Shown here piece after piece: positions 1 through 8,821 of a DNA stretch of 41,060 nucleotides. Under the pieces are notes generated by a model. That model saw only the letters and a program-made list of their open reading frames with translations, was not told where the DNA came from and made no database searches. Origin of the DNA: Desulfuromonadales bacterium (lineage in GTDB: Bacteria > Desulfobacterota > Desulfuromonadia > Desulfuromonadales > Syntrophotaleaceae). Made by a program: the position numbers and the translations under genes. Location: contig PWVL01000183.1 in NCBI GenBank assembly GCA_003561875.1, forward strand, positions 1 through 41,060. Reading direction: 5' to 3'. Numbering within the stretch: the first letter of the stretch is position 1; each line of letters starts with the position of its first letter.

Positions 1-118
1 GTGCGGCGTACCGATGTACGCCTCCGCGCAACCCTTTGATTTCCTTGCCACAACGAAAAATTGCTCGTTTCCCATATGAAAACTGCGCTGTGTCCATCCG
101 GAGTTTCCGGATGGACAC
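1..118. repeat. 118-bp dispersed structured repeat, copy 1
   Basis: These bases match 28162-28279 at 117 of 118 positions; the only difference is C at 66 versus G at 28227. The unit holds a short hairpin (GGCGTAC at 5-11 with GTACGCC at 16-22, loop CGAT) and ends with a perfect 13-bp hairpin (GTGTCCATCCGGA at 90-102 with its complement at 106-118, loop GTT). The copy begins at the window edge, so it may extend further left. It lies 27 bases beyond the stop of the minus-strand MscS gene, with the 13-bp hairpin nearest the stop. There is no U-tract, so it is not a classical terminator. REP-like or MITE-like element is the best guess. Confidence 0.9.
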
Positions 119-145
119 TAACTAGGGTTAACTGGTTCGCGCCGG

Positions 146-964
146 TCAGGCGGCGGGCTTGTCCGCGGCCTGAATGAGGTGTACGTCCTGTTGCGGGAAC
201 GGAATGGAGATGCCTTCCTTGTCGAAGCGGGTCTTGATCGTTTCCAGGGTATCAAAATAGGTCGGCCAGTAATCGCTGCCATTGACCCAGGGGCGGAAAG
301 CGAAATTCAGGCTGCTGTCGGCCATTTCCAACAGCGCCACGACCGGAGCGGGATCTTTGAGAAAACGCTCCTCGGCGGCGATGATGTCGAGCAGAACCTG
401 TTTCACCTTGCGAATGTCGTCACCGTAGCTGACACTGATCACCAGGTCCATGCGCCGGGTTCCCTTGGTGCTGTAATTGATGATGTTGCCGCCAAGCAGG
501 GCGTTGTTGGGGACGATGACGGTTTTGTTGTCGGGAGTTTTCAGCTGGGTGCTGAAAATCTTTATTTCCTCGACGGTTCCGGCAATGCTGGCGCCTTCGA
601 TGAAGTCTCCGGTTTTGAAGGGTTTGAACAGAACCATCAGCACCCCGGCGGCGAAGTTGGCCAGAGAGCCCTGCAGGGCGAAACCGACAGCCAGGCCGGC
701 GGCGCCGATGACCGCGATCATCGATGTGGTCTGAAAGCCGATCTGGTTGAGGGCGGCGATTACCACGAAAACTACCAGCGCGCCGTATGCCAGGTTGGCG
801 CAGAAGCCGACCAGGGTTGGGTCGACCTGACGGGAGTTGAGTAACTTGCGCAGCAATCCGGTCAGCAGTTTGCTGACCCAGATCCCGATGACCAGAATGA
901 GTATGGCACCGAGCAGGCGCAGACCGTACAGCGTTAACCATGCGTTGATTGTCGACATATTCAT
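146..964 (-). CDS. mscS: MscS family small-conductance mechanosensitive channel
   Basis: This encodes a 272-residue inner-membrane channel that opens under membrane tension to release osmolytes during hypo-osmotic shock. The length is close to E. coli MscS. Three N-terminal hydrophobic segments are visible. The third, pore-lining one is rich in Gly and Ala (GAAGLAVGFALQGSLANF region, about residues 90-115). It is followed by the beta domain with a VPNN motif and a C-terminal mixed domain ending near GISIPFPQ. I chose the ATG at 964 because a perfect AGGAGG lies five bases upstream; a longer frame to 1063 lacks such a site. The gene is divergent from the MFS transporter, with 171 bases between the starts. 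Family assignment is firm; the ion preference is not readable. Confidence 0.93.
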   Translation of the reverse strand: MNMSTINAWLTLYGLRLLGAILILVIGIWVSKLLTGLLRKLLNSRQVDPTLVGFCANLAYGALVVFVVIAALNQIGFQTTSMIAVIGAAGLAVGFALQGSLANFAAGVLMVLFKPFKTGDFIEGASIAGTVEEIKIFSTQLKTPDNKTVIVPNNALLGGNIINYSTKGTRRMDLVISVSYGDDIRKVKQVLLDIIAAEERFLKDPAPVVALLEMADSSLNFAFRPWVNGSDYWPTYFDTLETIKTRFDKEGISIPFPQQDVHLIQAADKPAA

Positions 965-1054
965 CGTGTCCTCCTGGAAAGAAAAAGAGTGTGCAGGGAC
1001 AAAGGTCCTGCGGATGGCATGCAGCGCCCGGCTCACAAAAACCCTGCCATGGAA

Positions 1055-1084
1055 ATTAAACAATAAAGACCCCCTTTAATGCAA
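1055..1084 (-). promoter_or_regulatory. Possible sigma70-type promoter for mscS
   Basis: On the minus strand TTGCAT (1079-1084) and TTTAAT (1055-1060) are separated by 18 bases, about 90 bases upstream of the MscS start. The -10 is a good match and the -35 is weak. This is inference from spacing only. Confidence 0.3.
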
Positions 1085-1135
1085 TGCCTGATGAAGTGAT
1101 CTGCAATGGATTTCGGGCTGATGCGAAAGGATTTC

Positions 1136-2323
1136 ATGAACTCCGTCCCTTCCCCCCGCCTGTACAGCGCCGCATTTCTCGCCATGGCGGCGGCCAATTT
1201 TTCCGCCGCGGCCAGTTTCGGAGTGTTTTTTCTGTTTCCCCTGCTGATCGAAAAATACGGCGGATCGAAGTTTGATATCGGCCTGATCATGGGCATCTTT
1301 GCCTTGGCGGCGACCTTCTGTCGCCCCTGGGTGGCGCAAGTCATCGACCGCCTCGGCCGAAAGCACAGCTACACCCTGGGGTCCCTGCTGCTGACTCTGC
1401 TTCCCTGGGTCTACCTCCTGCCGCCCCGGGATCTTGCCACGGTCTACCCGTTCCTGCTGCTTCTGCGCGTCGTGCACGGTGTCGGCCTGGCTTTCTGCTT
1501 TACCGCCTGTTTTACCTACGTGGCGGATATCGTCCCGGCTCAGCGCCTCAACGAGGGCATCGGCATGTTTGGAATTTCCGGGCTGATCGGTCTGGCGGTA
1601 GGACCCCTGGTGGGTGAACTGGCCCTGCATGGCTGGTCCGAAGCGGCCTTTTTTCTCTCTGCCAGCGCCCTGGCGGCCATCGGCCTGGTTTGCCACCTGC
1701 CCCTGCGGGAGACCCTGGTTCGAACCGACAAAGGTTTCCGAATGTCTTTTCTGGCGGTGTTGAAACAGCCCAAGATGATCCGGATCGGAATGCTTTCCAT
1801 GCTTTTCGGGTTTGGTTTGGCGGGCTCGGGGAATTTTGTCGCGCCCTTTGCCGCCGAACGTCTGATCGCCCTGGCCTCCCTGTATTTTTTCTGCTACTCC
1901 AGCGCCGCGATTTTGATTCGCGTGCTGGGCGGACGGTTGACCGATCGCTTTGGCGAACGCCGCGTGCTGCCCTATGCCCTGCTCCTTACCGGTGCCGGGC
2001 TGTTGTTGCTGCCTCTGGTGCGGGGTCAATGGGACCTGGCCCTGATCGGTTTTGTGGGTGGTTGCGGGCACGGGATACTCTACCCGGCACTGAACTCCTG
2101 GGCGGTCCGTGACGAACCGCCGGTGATTCGGGGCAAGGTGACAGCCATCTATACCGGCGCTCTGGACGCCGGAAATTTCGGCGGCTCGCTGCTTCTTGGA
2201 CTGATCGGGCAATGGCTGGGGCTGCCGGTGCTGTTTCTGGCCGCGGGAGGCGCCCTGTGGCTCGGCCTGCTGCTCCTCGGCCGGGACGCCGACGCTCCAG
2301 CACAGGCGCAACAAGGACGGTAA
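1136..2323 (+). CDS. Major facilitator superfamily (MFS) transporter
   Basis: This encodes a 395-residue, highly hydrophobic protein with roughly twelve membrane segments in two halves. The loop after segment 2 carries the MFS signature (DRLGRKHS), and the second half has the repeat version (DRFGERR), which identifies a proton- or gradient-driven secondary transporter of the inner membrane. A GAAAGGA ribosome site four bases before ATG 1136 supports this start over the ATG at 1106, which has no site. It is divergent from mscS and followed by 222 bases without a gene. The overall pattern resembles arabinose-efflux-like MFS permeases, but the substrate cannot be told from sequence. A drug or sugar exporter are both possible. 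Confidence 0.88.
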   Translation: MNSVPSPRLYSAAFLAMAAANFSAAASFGVFFLFPLLIEKYGGSKFDIGLIMGIFALAATFCRPWVAQVIDRLGRKHSYTLGSLLLTLLPWVYLLPPRDLATVYPFLLLLRVVHGVGLAFCFTACFTYVADIVPAQRLNEGIGMFGISGLIGLAVGPLVGELALHGWSEAAFFLSASALAAIGLVCHLPLRETLVRTDKGFRMSFLAVLKQPKMIRIGMLSMLFGFGLAGSGNFVAPFAAERLIALASLYFFCYSSAAILIRVLGGRLTDRFGERRVLPYALLLTGAGLLLLPLVRGQWDLALIGFVGGCGHGILYPALNSWAVRDEPPVIRGKVTAIYTGALDAGNFGGSLLLGLIGQWLGLPVLFLAAGGALWLGLLLLGRDADAPAQAQQGR

Positions 2324-2545
2324 GGCTTGCGAAACGGCAGCGGAAGAGGGAACGGATCGGTGTTACCCGTCGAGTTTCGGTGATCACGCGGCGAGCCCCC
2401 GCTGGACATGGCGGGGTGATCTGGTCCATACTCCTGATCAAAAACCGGCTCATTTTCGATACCGGGCGGGTTGTCGATTTTGGTACACGTTCTGTTAAGA
2501 GCCTGCGCCGGCAAGCATTTAGTGTGTTGCCATCATAAACGAGCC
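2324..2545. other. Gene-free stretch
   Basis: The 222 bases between the MFS gene and the next small gene hold short frames in several registers but none with convincing composition. I see no clear terminator or promoter. Confidence 0.4.
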
Positions 2546-2827
2546 ATGAACGTTTACACCCTCGAATTTTTTGCTTCGGCAACATCCGTTGACCAGGTGG
2601 ATTGTCCCAGGGAGGATAAGATAGCTCGATTCTGGGTGGTGGCCCGGGATCCTGACGGGGCCCTGCGCCGTGCTCATCACTATCTGGTGCAGCATGGCTG
2701 GCAGCCGGCGGATCTGGTGCTGCCGCCGGTCAGGGCTAAGAGACCGGAAGGCTGTGATGTGGAAGAACGGGCCGGTTACGAGGAGGCCTGCCGTCACGGA
2801 ATCGCCATGGCGATGAAAGGGGCCTGA
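2546..2827 (+). CDS. Small conserved-looking hypothetical protein
   Basis: This is a 93-residue soluble protein that I do not recognise. It has a compact alpha/beta look: an N-terminal strand (VYTLEFFASA), a central FWVVARD strand, a helix with two adjacent histidines (RRAHHYLVQHG) and a charged C-terminal helix (EERAGYEEACRHG). Two Cys residues (CPRED and EGCDVEE) and several His residues could bind metal, but the spacing matches no motif I know. The start is chosen at ATG 2546, where the coherent protein begins; the frame runs open upstream to 2471 but with poor composition, and no strong ribosome site is visible at either. It lies 99 bases before folD in the same direction. Confidence 0.6.
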   Translation: MNVYTLEFFASATSVDQVDCPREDKIARFWVVARDPDGALRRAHHYLVQHGWQPADLVLPPVRAKRPEGCDVEERAGYEEACRHGIAMAMKGA

Positions 2828-2926
2828 TCGGGACTTGACCTTCCGAGGTCTGTTTTTGCGCGATCCCGCGGATCCCGAAGTAAAGGACTGCCGGAACCCG
2901 TTGTTATCATTGTATAAGGAGTTGTC

Positions 2927-3790
2927 ATGGCGGCAAAATTGCTGGAAGGAAAGATGGTGGCCGAAGCGGTGCTGGCGGATGTGGCCGGCCGCGTCGCGGC
3001 ATTGAAGAGCAAGGGCATTACCCCGGGGCTCGGCACCATTCTGGTCGGGGAGGACGGACCCAGTGTCAGTTATGTCAACAAAAAGCGGGAGACCTGTCGC
3101 TCAGTGGGCATCGCCTCCTTTCACCTGGAGATTCCTGCCAGCGCAAGCCAGGCTGATCTGCTGGCGGCGATTCGGGACTTTAACGAAAGTCCGGAAGTGG
3201 ATGCCTATATCGTCCAGTACCCGCTGCCGAGGGGGTTTGATTTTAACGCGGCCCTGCTGCTGATGGATCCGGACAAGGACGCCGACGGACTGCACCCGGT
3301 TAACCTCGGCCGCCTGGTGCTGCAGGAGCCCGGACCAGTGCCCTGTACTCCGGCCGGCATTCGGGAGATGCTCAAACATTACGGGATTGCCGTGGAAGGT
3401 AGAGAAGTGGTGATTGTCGGTCGCGGCCCGACCCTCGGCCGGCCCCTGTCGCTGCTCATGACTCTCAAGCAACCTTTTGCCAATGCGGCGGTAACCGTGG
3501 TTCATTCCGGCATCTCCGATCTTGGCCGTTATACTCGGCGGGCCGACATTGTGATTGCCGCCGCCGGTTGTCCGGGCATCGTTCAGCCGGATATGGTCCG
3601 GCCCGGAGCGGTGGTGGTCAGTGGCGGTATCAGTTGGGAGGGACGCAGGCTGCTTCCCGACGTCGCCGAAGAGGTGGCCGAGGTGGCCGGCTGGATTACT
3701 CCCCGTCTCGGCGGTGTCGGCCCGACCACCGTCGCCATGTTGCTGCGCAACACCGTGCTGGCCGCCGAGAAGCGCTTGGCGGCCTGTTGA
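2927..3790 (+). CDS. folD: FolD: methylenetetrahydrofolate dehydrogenase / methenyltetrahydrofolate cyclohydrolase
   Basis: This cytosolic bifunctional enzyme oxidises 5,10-methylene-THF to methenyl-THF with NADP and then hydrolyses it to 10-formyl-THF for purine and initiator-tRNA synthesis. At 287 residues it is standard length. The catalytic Tyr49 and Lys53 stand in a YVNKK motif, Gln97 in VQYPLP and Asp120 in DADGLHP. The nucleotide-binding fold follows (GRGPTLGRP, residues 166-173), and the C-terminus has GGVGPTTVAMLL. AAGGAG five bases before ATG 2927 fixes the start. Some motifs differ from the usual proteobacterial form: VQYPLP rather than VQLPLP, GRGPTLGRP rather than GRSxxVGxP, and SGGIS rather than DVGIN. 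These resemble actinobacterial FolD. Function should be retained because all catalytic residues are present. Confidence 0.95.
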   Translation: MAAKLLEGKMVAEAVLADVAGRVAALKSKGITPGLGTILVGEDGPSVSYVNKKRETCRSVGIASFHLEIPASASQADLLAAIRDFNESPEVDAYIVQYPLPRGFDFNAALLLMDPDKDADGLHPVNLGRLVLQEPGPVPCTPAGIREMLKHYGIAVEGREVVIVGRGPTLGRPLSLLMTLKQPFANAAVTVVHSGISDLGRYTRRADIVIAAAGCPGIVQPDMVRPGAVVVSGGISWEGRRLLPDVAEEVAEVAGWITPRLGGVGPTTVAMLLRNTVLAAEKRLAAC

Positions 3791-4188
3791 AAACAGCGTC
3801 GCCGCCTCCCGTCAACGCCTGAAGCATCCCTTTCATTCTGGCCGCCGCTTTTGCGTTTCGGCAAGGACACATCATCGGAAATGGGACCAATTGTGACGCT
3901 CCGGCGCGGATTGTGTCCGATTGTCCCGTTGGCGGAGCTTGAGAGAATCTTGTACTGGCACCAGATGTGACTGAATAACCGGGTGAAAATGGAAGTGTTT
4001 TGTGCCGGACGGGGCAAAAAGAATGTTTATGGCAAAGCCTTTGCATTATCAGGGTTGGAGCCGAACGGGTTCGGGAAGCCCGGCGCCGGAATTTGTTGAA
4101 CAGGCGCCTTCAAATCCCTGACAGATTCGTTACGCATTCCGATATAGCCGAAGTTTTTGTCGTAACAGGTTTCCGGAGGGTTTTCATC
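3791..4188. other. About 400-base intergenic leader with dyads, no gene seen
   Basis: No convincing gene lies here. Visible structure: an imperfect dyad with arms GGGACCAAT (3883-3891) and ATTGTCCC (3920-3927); a local hairpin GCAAA/TTTGC near 4032-4044; two GGCGCC hexamers near 4082 and 4103; and a GGAATTTG/CAAATCC pairing around 4088-4118. Some words recall c-di-GMP (GEMM) riboswitches (GGGGCAAA, GCAAAGCC, AGGGTT), but the helix between the last two is missing. It may be a long structured 5' leader of the small gene at 4189. Confidence 0.35.
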
Positions 4189-4347
4189 ATGGGGAGGTCC
4201 GTTGGAAAGCCGAAAAAATTTATCGTATCCTGCCGTATTGACGATCAGGAAATGGAATTACTGAAACGAGTCGCCGAACAGTCGGGAACCAACATCTCCA
4301 GTCTTCTGCGTCGCAGTCTGCACTGCCTGACCAAGGCCCGCAACTGA
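4189..4347 (+). CDS. Small ribbon-helix-helix (CopG/Arc-like) protein
   Basis: This encodes 52 residues. A basic N-terminus (MGRSVGKPKK) leads into a beta strand (FIVSCRID) and then two helices split by a turn (DQEMELLKRVAEQSG, TNISSLLRRSLHCL). This is the layout of ribbon-helix-helix DNA-binding proteins, which bind operators as dimers through the paired N-terminal strands. GGAGGG eight bases upstream of ATG 4189 supports this start; the frame runs open upstream to 4000 but with poor composition. No toxin partner follows it: an intrinsic terminator and then ileS come next, so an antitoxin role is not supported. Its targets are unknown. The roughly 400-base untranslated stretch in front suggests autoregulation, which is inference. 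Confidence 0.72.
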   Translation: MGRSVGKPKKFIVSCRIDDQEMELLKRVAEQSGTNISSLLRRSLHCLTKARN

Positions 4348-4399
4348 TCTGCGGAATCCGGTCCGATGCGACCGGTTCCGCCTTGCTTTCCGCTTTGCC

Positions 4400-4425
4400 G
4401 GCCTCCCTTCGGGAGGCCTTTTTTC
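4400..4425 (+). terminator. Rho-independent terminator
   Basis: A perfect 8-bp stem (GGCCTCCC at 4400-4407 with GGGAGGCC at 4411-4418), loop TTC, is followed by six T and then CTT. It ends the small regulator transcript and separates it from ileS, whose start is 75 bases further on. Confidence 0.92.
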
Positions 4426-4499
4426 TTGTGCTTGCAGGGCTGTTTTGCTAACCTGTCTGACTTGATTTTCACCCATGCAGGCAATCCGGGAGCAGCGAC

Positions 4500-7283
4500 A
4501 TGGACTACAAGACAACCCTCAATCTGCCGGTGACCGATTTTCCCATGCGAGGCAACCTGCCGCAACGGGAACCGCAGATGCTCGATCAGTGGCGCAAGCA
4601 GGATCTTTACGGAAAACTGGAAGATGTGGGGCGCTCACGGCCCAACTTTACCCTTCACGACGGTCCTCCCTACGCCAACGGTCATATCCATATCGGGCAC
4701 GCCCTGAACAAGATTCTCAAGGACGTGGTTCTGAAGAGTCGCCGCATGCAGGGCTTCTACGCCCCCTATGTGCCCGGATGGGACTGTCACGGGCTGCCCA
4801 TCGAGTTGATGGTGGATAAAAAGCTCGGCAAGAAAAAGCGGGAGATGGACAAGGTGGCCATTCGCAAGGCCTGCCGCGAATATGCCAATGAATGGATCGG
4901 CATTCAGCGTCGGGAGTTTGAACGTCTCGGCGTGCTGGGCGAATGGGATCGGCCCTACCTCACCATGACCGAGCATTACGAGGCGACCATCGCCCGGGAA
5001 CTGGCCCGTTTCGCCGAACGCGGCGGCCTTTACAAAGGCAAGAAGCCGATTCATTGGTGTGCGTCCTGCGTCACCGCCCTGGCCGAGGCGGAGGTGGAGT
5101 ACGCCGACCATGCCTCGCCGTCAATTTTCGTCAAGTTTCCTTTTGCCGACACTCTGCCTCCGGAACTGGCGGAGCTGGCCGGCCGTCCTCTTTCTTTTGT
5201 CATCTGGACCACCACCCCCTGGACCATTCCGGCCAATCTGGCCATCTGCCTCAACCCGACACTTTCCTACGCGGTGGTTGACGTCGGAGGCGAATTGCTG
5301 GTGCTTGCCGAAGGGCTGGTGGAGAGCGTCATGGCGCAACTGGAGGCAACTTCTTTCCGGGTCGTTACCACCTTTGACCCACGGCTTTTTGAGGGCAAGG
5401 TCTGCCGCCATCCCTTTTATGCGCAGGATTCGCTGCTGATTCTCGGCGAACATGTCACCCTTGAAGCCGGAACCGGCTGCGTGCATACCGCGCCGGGTCA
5501 CGGTCAGGAAGACTATCAGGCCGGACTGGCCTACGGACTGGAGATTTTCAATCCGGTGGACGACTACGGCCGCTACGTGGCCGATCTGGAATTTTTCGGC
5601 GGCATGAAGCTGGAGGAGGCCAACGAAGCGATCAACGCCAAGCTGGCGGAGGTCGGCGCCCTGCTCCAGATGAGCACTTTGTCGCACAGCTACCCCCACT
5701 GCTGGCGCTGCAAAAAGCCGGTGATTTTTCGAGCCACCGAACAATGGTTCGTGTCCATGGCCGCTAACGATCTGCGGGACCGGGCCCTGGAACACATCAA
5801 CGACGTCCAGTGGATCCCCCGATGGGGACGGGAACGCATTTACGGCATGATCGAGAATCGCCCCGACTGGTGCATCAGCCGGCAGCGCAGCTGGGGGGTG
5901 CCCATCACCATCTTTTATTGCGCCGCCTGCCGCGAGGCGCTTATGGACGGCCGCATCATGCACCATGTGGCGGATCTCTTCGACGCCGCCGGCAGCGACA
6001 TCTGGTTTGAAAAAGAGGCCTCCGAACTGGTGCCGGAGGGCACCCGGTGCCCCGCCTGCGGTGGTGTCGAACTGGTCAAGGAGACCGATATTCTGGATGT
6101 CTGGTTCGATTCGGGCGTATCCCATGCCGCGGTTCTGGAGCACCGGCCCTATCTGAACACTCCGGCGGAGCTCTACCTGGAGGGCAGCGATCAGCATCGC
6201 GGCTGGTTTCATTCCAGTCTGCTCGCTTCCGTCGGCACCCGCGGTGTGGCGCCCTACCGGGCGGTGCTGACCCACGGTTTTGTGGTGGATGGACAGGGCA
6301 AGAAGATGTCCAAGTCCATGGGCAACGTGATAGCGCCCGAAGAGGTGATCAAAAAATACGGCGCCGAAATACTGCGCCTGTGGGTGGCGGCTCAGGACTA
6401 TCGGGACGACATTCGCATCAGCGAGACGATCCTGCAGCGGCTTTCCGACGCTTATCGGCGCATACGCAATACCGCCCGCTACATTCTCGGCAACCTCTTC
6501 GATTTCGACCCGGTTCGGGACTGTGTGGCGGATGACGGACTGCTGGAGATAGATTTCTGGGCCCTGGGTCAGTTGGAAATGCTCAGTCGGCGGGTCGAAC
6601 AGGCCTACGGCGATTACGAGTTTCATGGCATCTACCACGCGGTGCACAACTTCTGCAGCATGGAGATGAGCGCTTTCTATCTCGACGTGCTCAAAGACCG
6701 GCTCTATGCTTCGGCTCCCCGCAGCCCGGAGCGGCGCAGCGCCCAGACCGCCATGTACCGGATTCTGGATGGCCTGACCCGTCTGATTGCACCGGTGCTG
6801 TCCTTTACCGCCGAAGAGATCTGGCAGTGCCTGCCCGGAAAACGCGAAGAGAGCGTTCATTTGGCCGGCTTTCCCCGCTTTGAACGAAGCTTTGAGGACA
6901 GTGCCCTGAACGAACGCTACCGATTGCTGCTGGCGGTTCGCTCCGATGTCAGCAAGGCTCTGGAACTGGCCCGCAACGACAAGCTCATCGGTCACTCCCT
7001 GGATGCCCGGGTGCTTCTGCAGGCCCCCCCGGGGCCGGTGGCCGAATTGCTTACGGCCTATGCGGGACAGCTGGCAACGCTGTTTATCGTTTCCCAGGCG
7101 GAAATCACCGGTGCCCTGGAAGATGGTCTGAAGGGTGAGGCTGTGCCAAGTCTCAGGATTCGCATAGAAAAGGCCCTTGGCGACAAGTGCGAACGGTGCT
7201 GGAACTATTCGCCCACCGTCGGCGAAGATTCGACTCACCCCGGTGCCTGCCAGCGCTGCCGGGAAGCCATGGCTGCTTCATGA
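4500..7283 (+). CDS. ileS: Isoleucyl-tRNA synthetase
   Basis: This cytosolic class I aminoacyl-tRNA synthetase charges tRNA-Ile with isoleucine and edits misactivated valine. The 927-residue length is typical of the bacterial (type 1) enzyme. HIGH is at residues 64-67 and KMSKS at 602-606. The editing domain lies between them (WTTTPWTIP and [12 protein letters not shown]). The C-terminal zinc site has Cys897, Cys900, Cys917 and Cys920 (CERC, CQRC). A CWRC/CPAC pair sits in the middle. GGGAG upstream supports ATG 4500. The stop overlaps the lspA start in ATGA, the classic ileS-lspA coupling. The leader after the preceding terminator is under 80 bases, too short for a T-box. Confidence 0.98.
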   Translation: MDYKTTLNLPVTDFPMRGNLPQREPQMLDQWRKQDLYGKLEDVGRSRPNFTLHDGPPYANGHIHIGHALNKILKDVVLKSRRMQGFYAPYVPGWDCHGLPIELMVDKKLGKKKREMDKVAIRKACREYANEWIGIQRREFERLGVLGEWDRPYLTMTEHYEATIARELARFAERGGLYKGKKPIHWCASCVTALAEAEVEYADHASPSIFVKFPFADTLPPELAELAGRPLSFVIWTTTPWTIPANLAICLNPTLSYAVVDVGGELLVLAEGLVESVMAQLEATSFRVVTTFDPRLFEGKVCRHPFYAQDSLLILGEHVTLEAGTGCVHTAPGHGQEDYQAGLAYGLEIFNPVDDYGRYVADLEFFGGMKLEEANEAINAKLAEVGALLQMSTLSHSYPHCWRCKKPVIFRATEQWFVSMAANDLRDRALEHINDVQWIPRWGRERIYGMIENRPDWCISRQRSWGVPITIFYCAACREALMDGRIMHHVADLFDAAGSDIWFEKEASELVPEGTRCPACGGVELVKETDILDVWFDSGVSHAAVLEHRPYLNTPAELYLEGSDQHRGWFHSSLLASVGTRGVAPYRAVLTHGFVVDGQGKKMSKSMGNVIAPEEVIKKYGAEILRLWVAAQDYRDDIRISETILQRLSDAYRRIRNTARYILGNLFDFDPVRDCVADDGLLEIDFWALGQLEMLSRRVEQAYGDYEFHGIYHAVHNFCSMEMSAFYLDVLKDRLYASAPRSPERRSAQTAMYRILDGLTRLIAPVLSFTAEEIWQCLPGKREESVHLAGFPRFERSFEDSALNERYRLLLAVRSDVSKALELARNDKLIGHSLDARVLLQAPPGPVAELLTAYAGQLATLFIVSQAEITGALEDGLKGEAVPSLRIRIEKALGDKCERCWNYSPTVGEDSTHPGACQRCREAMAAS

Positions 7284-7768
7284 TGGGCCGACGTTTGCGC
7301 CGGGTGCTGCCCCTTGCCGGGCTGGTGGTGCTTTTCGACCAGCTCAGCAAGATTCATATCGACCGGACCTTTCAGCTCCACGAATCGCGGCCGGTGATAG
7401 AGAACTTTTTTCACCTGACCTATGTTCGCAATGAGGGGGCGGCTTTCGGGCTGTTTGCCGACAAGGCTTTTCGGGTGCCCTTTCTGGTCACCGTGGCGCT
7501 GCTGGCGGTGCTGGGAATTTTCTGGTATCTAAAGCAGTTGGAAGAGCAGCAGAAAGATCAGCAGGTCGGGCTCAGCCTGGTTCTCGGTGGGGCGGTGGGC
7601 AACCTTACGGATCGGCTGCGTCTCGGTGCGGTGATTGATTTTCTCGACCTGCACTGGCGGGGCTACCACTGGCCGGCTTTCAACGTTGCCGACATGGCCA
7701 TCTGTGTCGGGGTCGGTCTGTTACTCTTCGGCATCTGGCGCAGCGAACGCAGGGCAGCAAAGCCCTGA
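7280..7768 (+). CDS. lspA: Lipoprotein signal peptidase II
   Basis: This inner-membrane aspartyl protease removes the signal peptide from diacylglyceryl-modified prolipoproteins after Lgt and before Lnt. It has 162 residues and four hydrophobic segments. The family motifs are NEGAAFG (51-57), GNLTDRL with VIDF (catalytic Asp120) and FNVAD (catalytic Asp138). The start at ATG 7280 overlaps the ileS stop by four bases (ATGATG allows 7283 as an alternative), so translation is probably coupled. It is followed within 60 bases by an intrinsic terminator, so ileS-lspA is a closed two-gene unit. The lipoproteins encoded at 23905 and elsewhere in the genome would be its substrates. Confidence 0.96.
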   Translation: MMGRRLRRVLPLAGLVVLFDQLSKIHIDRTFQLHESRPVIENFFHLTYVRNEGAAFGLFADKAFRVPFLVTVALLAVLGIFWYLKQLEEQQKDQQVGLSLVLGGAVGNLTDRLRLGAVIDFLDLHWRGYHWPAFNVADMAICVGVGLLLFGIWRSERRAAKP

Positions 7769-7792
7769 GGCCGACGCTCTGAACCGTGCAGG

Positions 7793-7826
7793 CCGCTTCG
7801 GAAACATCTCCGGGGCGGTTTTTTTT
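7793..7826 (+). terminator. Rho-independent terminator after lspA
   Basis: A nine-pair stem (CCGCTTCGG at 7793-7801 with CCGGGGCGG at 7810-7818, two G-U pairs) with an 8-base loop is followed by eight T. The last T is the first base of the reverse-strand rhomboid stop codon, so the two genes converge tightly on it. Confidence 0.85.
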
Positions 7827-8809
7827 CAGTGTCCGATCAGGGCCAGCAACCAGGCTCCCAGAATCAGGGCCGCGGCTCCCGACCCGGCGACCAGGTTCCG
7901 GCGGCGGGTCTGCCCTGCCGTTCCGGGCCACCATCTGCCGCTCAGCCAGCCCATGGGAAGTCCGGCGGCAAATCCCCACAGATGACCGCCGAGATCTGTT
8001 TGTTCGCCGCCGCTGCCGAGCAGTCCGAGCAGCGCCAGGGCGGCGATGAGCGGCAGGGGCCAGCGGCGCCTGAGGCTGACCTGATAATGTCGGGCGCTGC
8101 GCACGGCCAGCACCGCTACAGCGCCAAATACGGCGGTGGACAGTCCTACCGCCCGGTGTCCGTCCGGCTGCAGCAGGGCGTTGGCCAGGTTGCCCAGCAG
8201 GCCGCTCGCCAGTACCAGCAGCCAGCCTGGTCCGATGCCGACTTCCCGATTCAACCGGTCGATAAAAAAACCGCCGATGAGCAGGTTGCCGAACAGGTGG
8301 ATGCCCCCCGTGTGCAGGGTCAAGGCGGTGGCCGCCCGCCACCACTCGCCGGCCCGAATGGCCGCGGCGTCGGCACTGCCCCGTGCCAGCCAGTCCACGG
8401 AGTGATGAAAAAAACCGGCGGCGTCGAGTTCGGTCAGGTTGTGAAAGATGCCCAAAAGCAGCAGCAGGCACCAAGTGCCCAGGCTGTTGCTGTGCAGGGC
8501 AACCGGCGTTAGCGCCGGCGGTGGCCAGTGGCAGTTTTCCTTTTCATAGTGGCGCAGCTCGTCGCTGGCGGCATTGATTTCCGTTTCCGGCACCAGAATC
8601 CGCCAACGGTCCTGTCGCCCTTCGAGGCGGTAGGCAATGCCCCGGGATTCAAGTACCAGAGCCCAGATACGGAACCGGCCGGGACTCAGGTCCGGGTTCG
8701 GGCAGGATGTCAGCCGAGTCGGATCAAGAGGCCTCCAGACTACTGGGTCCGGTTTTTCCGCCGAAGGTTTTGTCGGTGGTGAAGACGTGTTTTCGGTAGC
8801 ATCGCACAC
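7826..8809 (-). CDS. Rhomboid family intramembrane serine protease
   Basis: This encodes about 327 residues. A soluble N-terminal region (WALVLESRGIAYRLE, like other delta-proteobacterial rhomboids) precedes the membrane domain, where six or more hydrophobic segments carry the family marks. HLFGNLLIGG is the conserved H...GN loop, GLSTAVFG holds the probable catalytic Ser, and GGHLWGFAAG the catalytic His. Rhomboids cleave single-pass membrane proteins within the bilayer. The serine motif is GLSTAVFG rather than the common GASG, though Ser and the downstream FG are kept. No ATG fits; GTG at 8809 with GGAAGA five bases upstream is my choice, and a start further inside is possible. The gene converges on lspA and diverges from the DUF4911 gene by 12 bases. 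Confidence 0.82.
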   Translation of the reverse strand: MCDATENTSSPPTKPSAEKPDPVVWRPLDPTRLTSCPNPDLSPGRFRIWALVLESRGIAYRLEGRQDRWRILVPETEINAASDELRHYEKENCHWPPPALTPVALHSNSLGTWCLLLLLGIFHNLTELDAAGFFHHSVDWLARGSADAAAIRAGEWWRAATALTLHTGGIHLFGNLLIGGFFIDRLNREVGIGPGWLLVLASGLLGNLANALLQPDGHRAVGLSTAVFGAVAVLAVRSARHYQVSLRRRWPLPLIAALALLGLLGSGGEQTDLGGHLWGFAAGLPMGWLSGRWWPGTAGQTRRRNLVAGSGAAALILGAWLLALIGH

Positions 8810-8821
8810 GGGAGTCTTCCA

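Noticed and set aside
4010-4075. c-di-GMP-I (GEMM) riboswitch
   Set aside because: GGGGCAAA, GCAAAGCC and AGGGTT words occur in order, but only about eight bases lie where the third helix and receptor should be; not enough for the fold.
4426-4499. T-box riboswitch before ileS
   Set aside because: Only 74 bases separate the terminator and the start codon, and there is no T-box core (TGGNACCGCG).
5121-7238. A 705-codon minus-strand frame opposite ileS
   Set aside because: Shadow frame; ileS has all catalytic motifs on the other strand.
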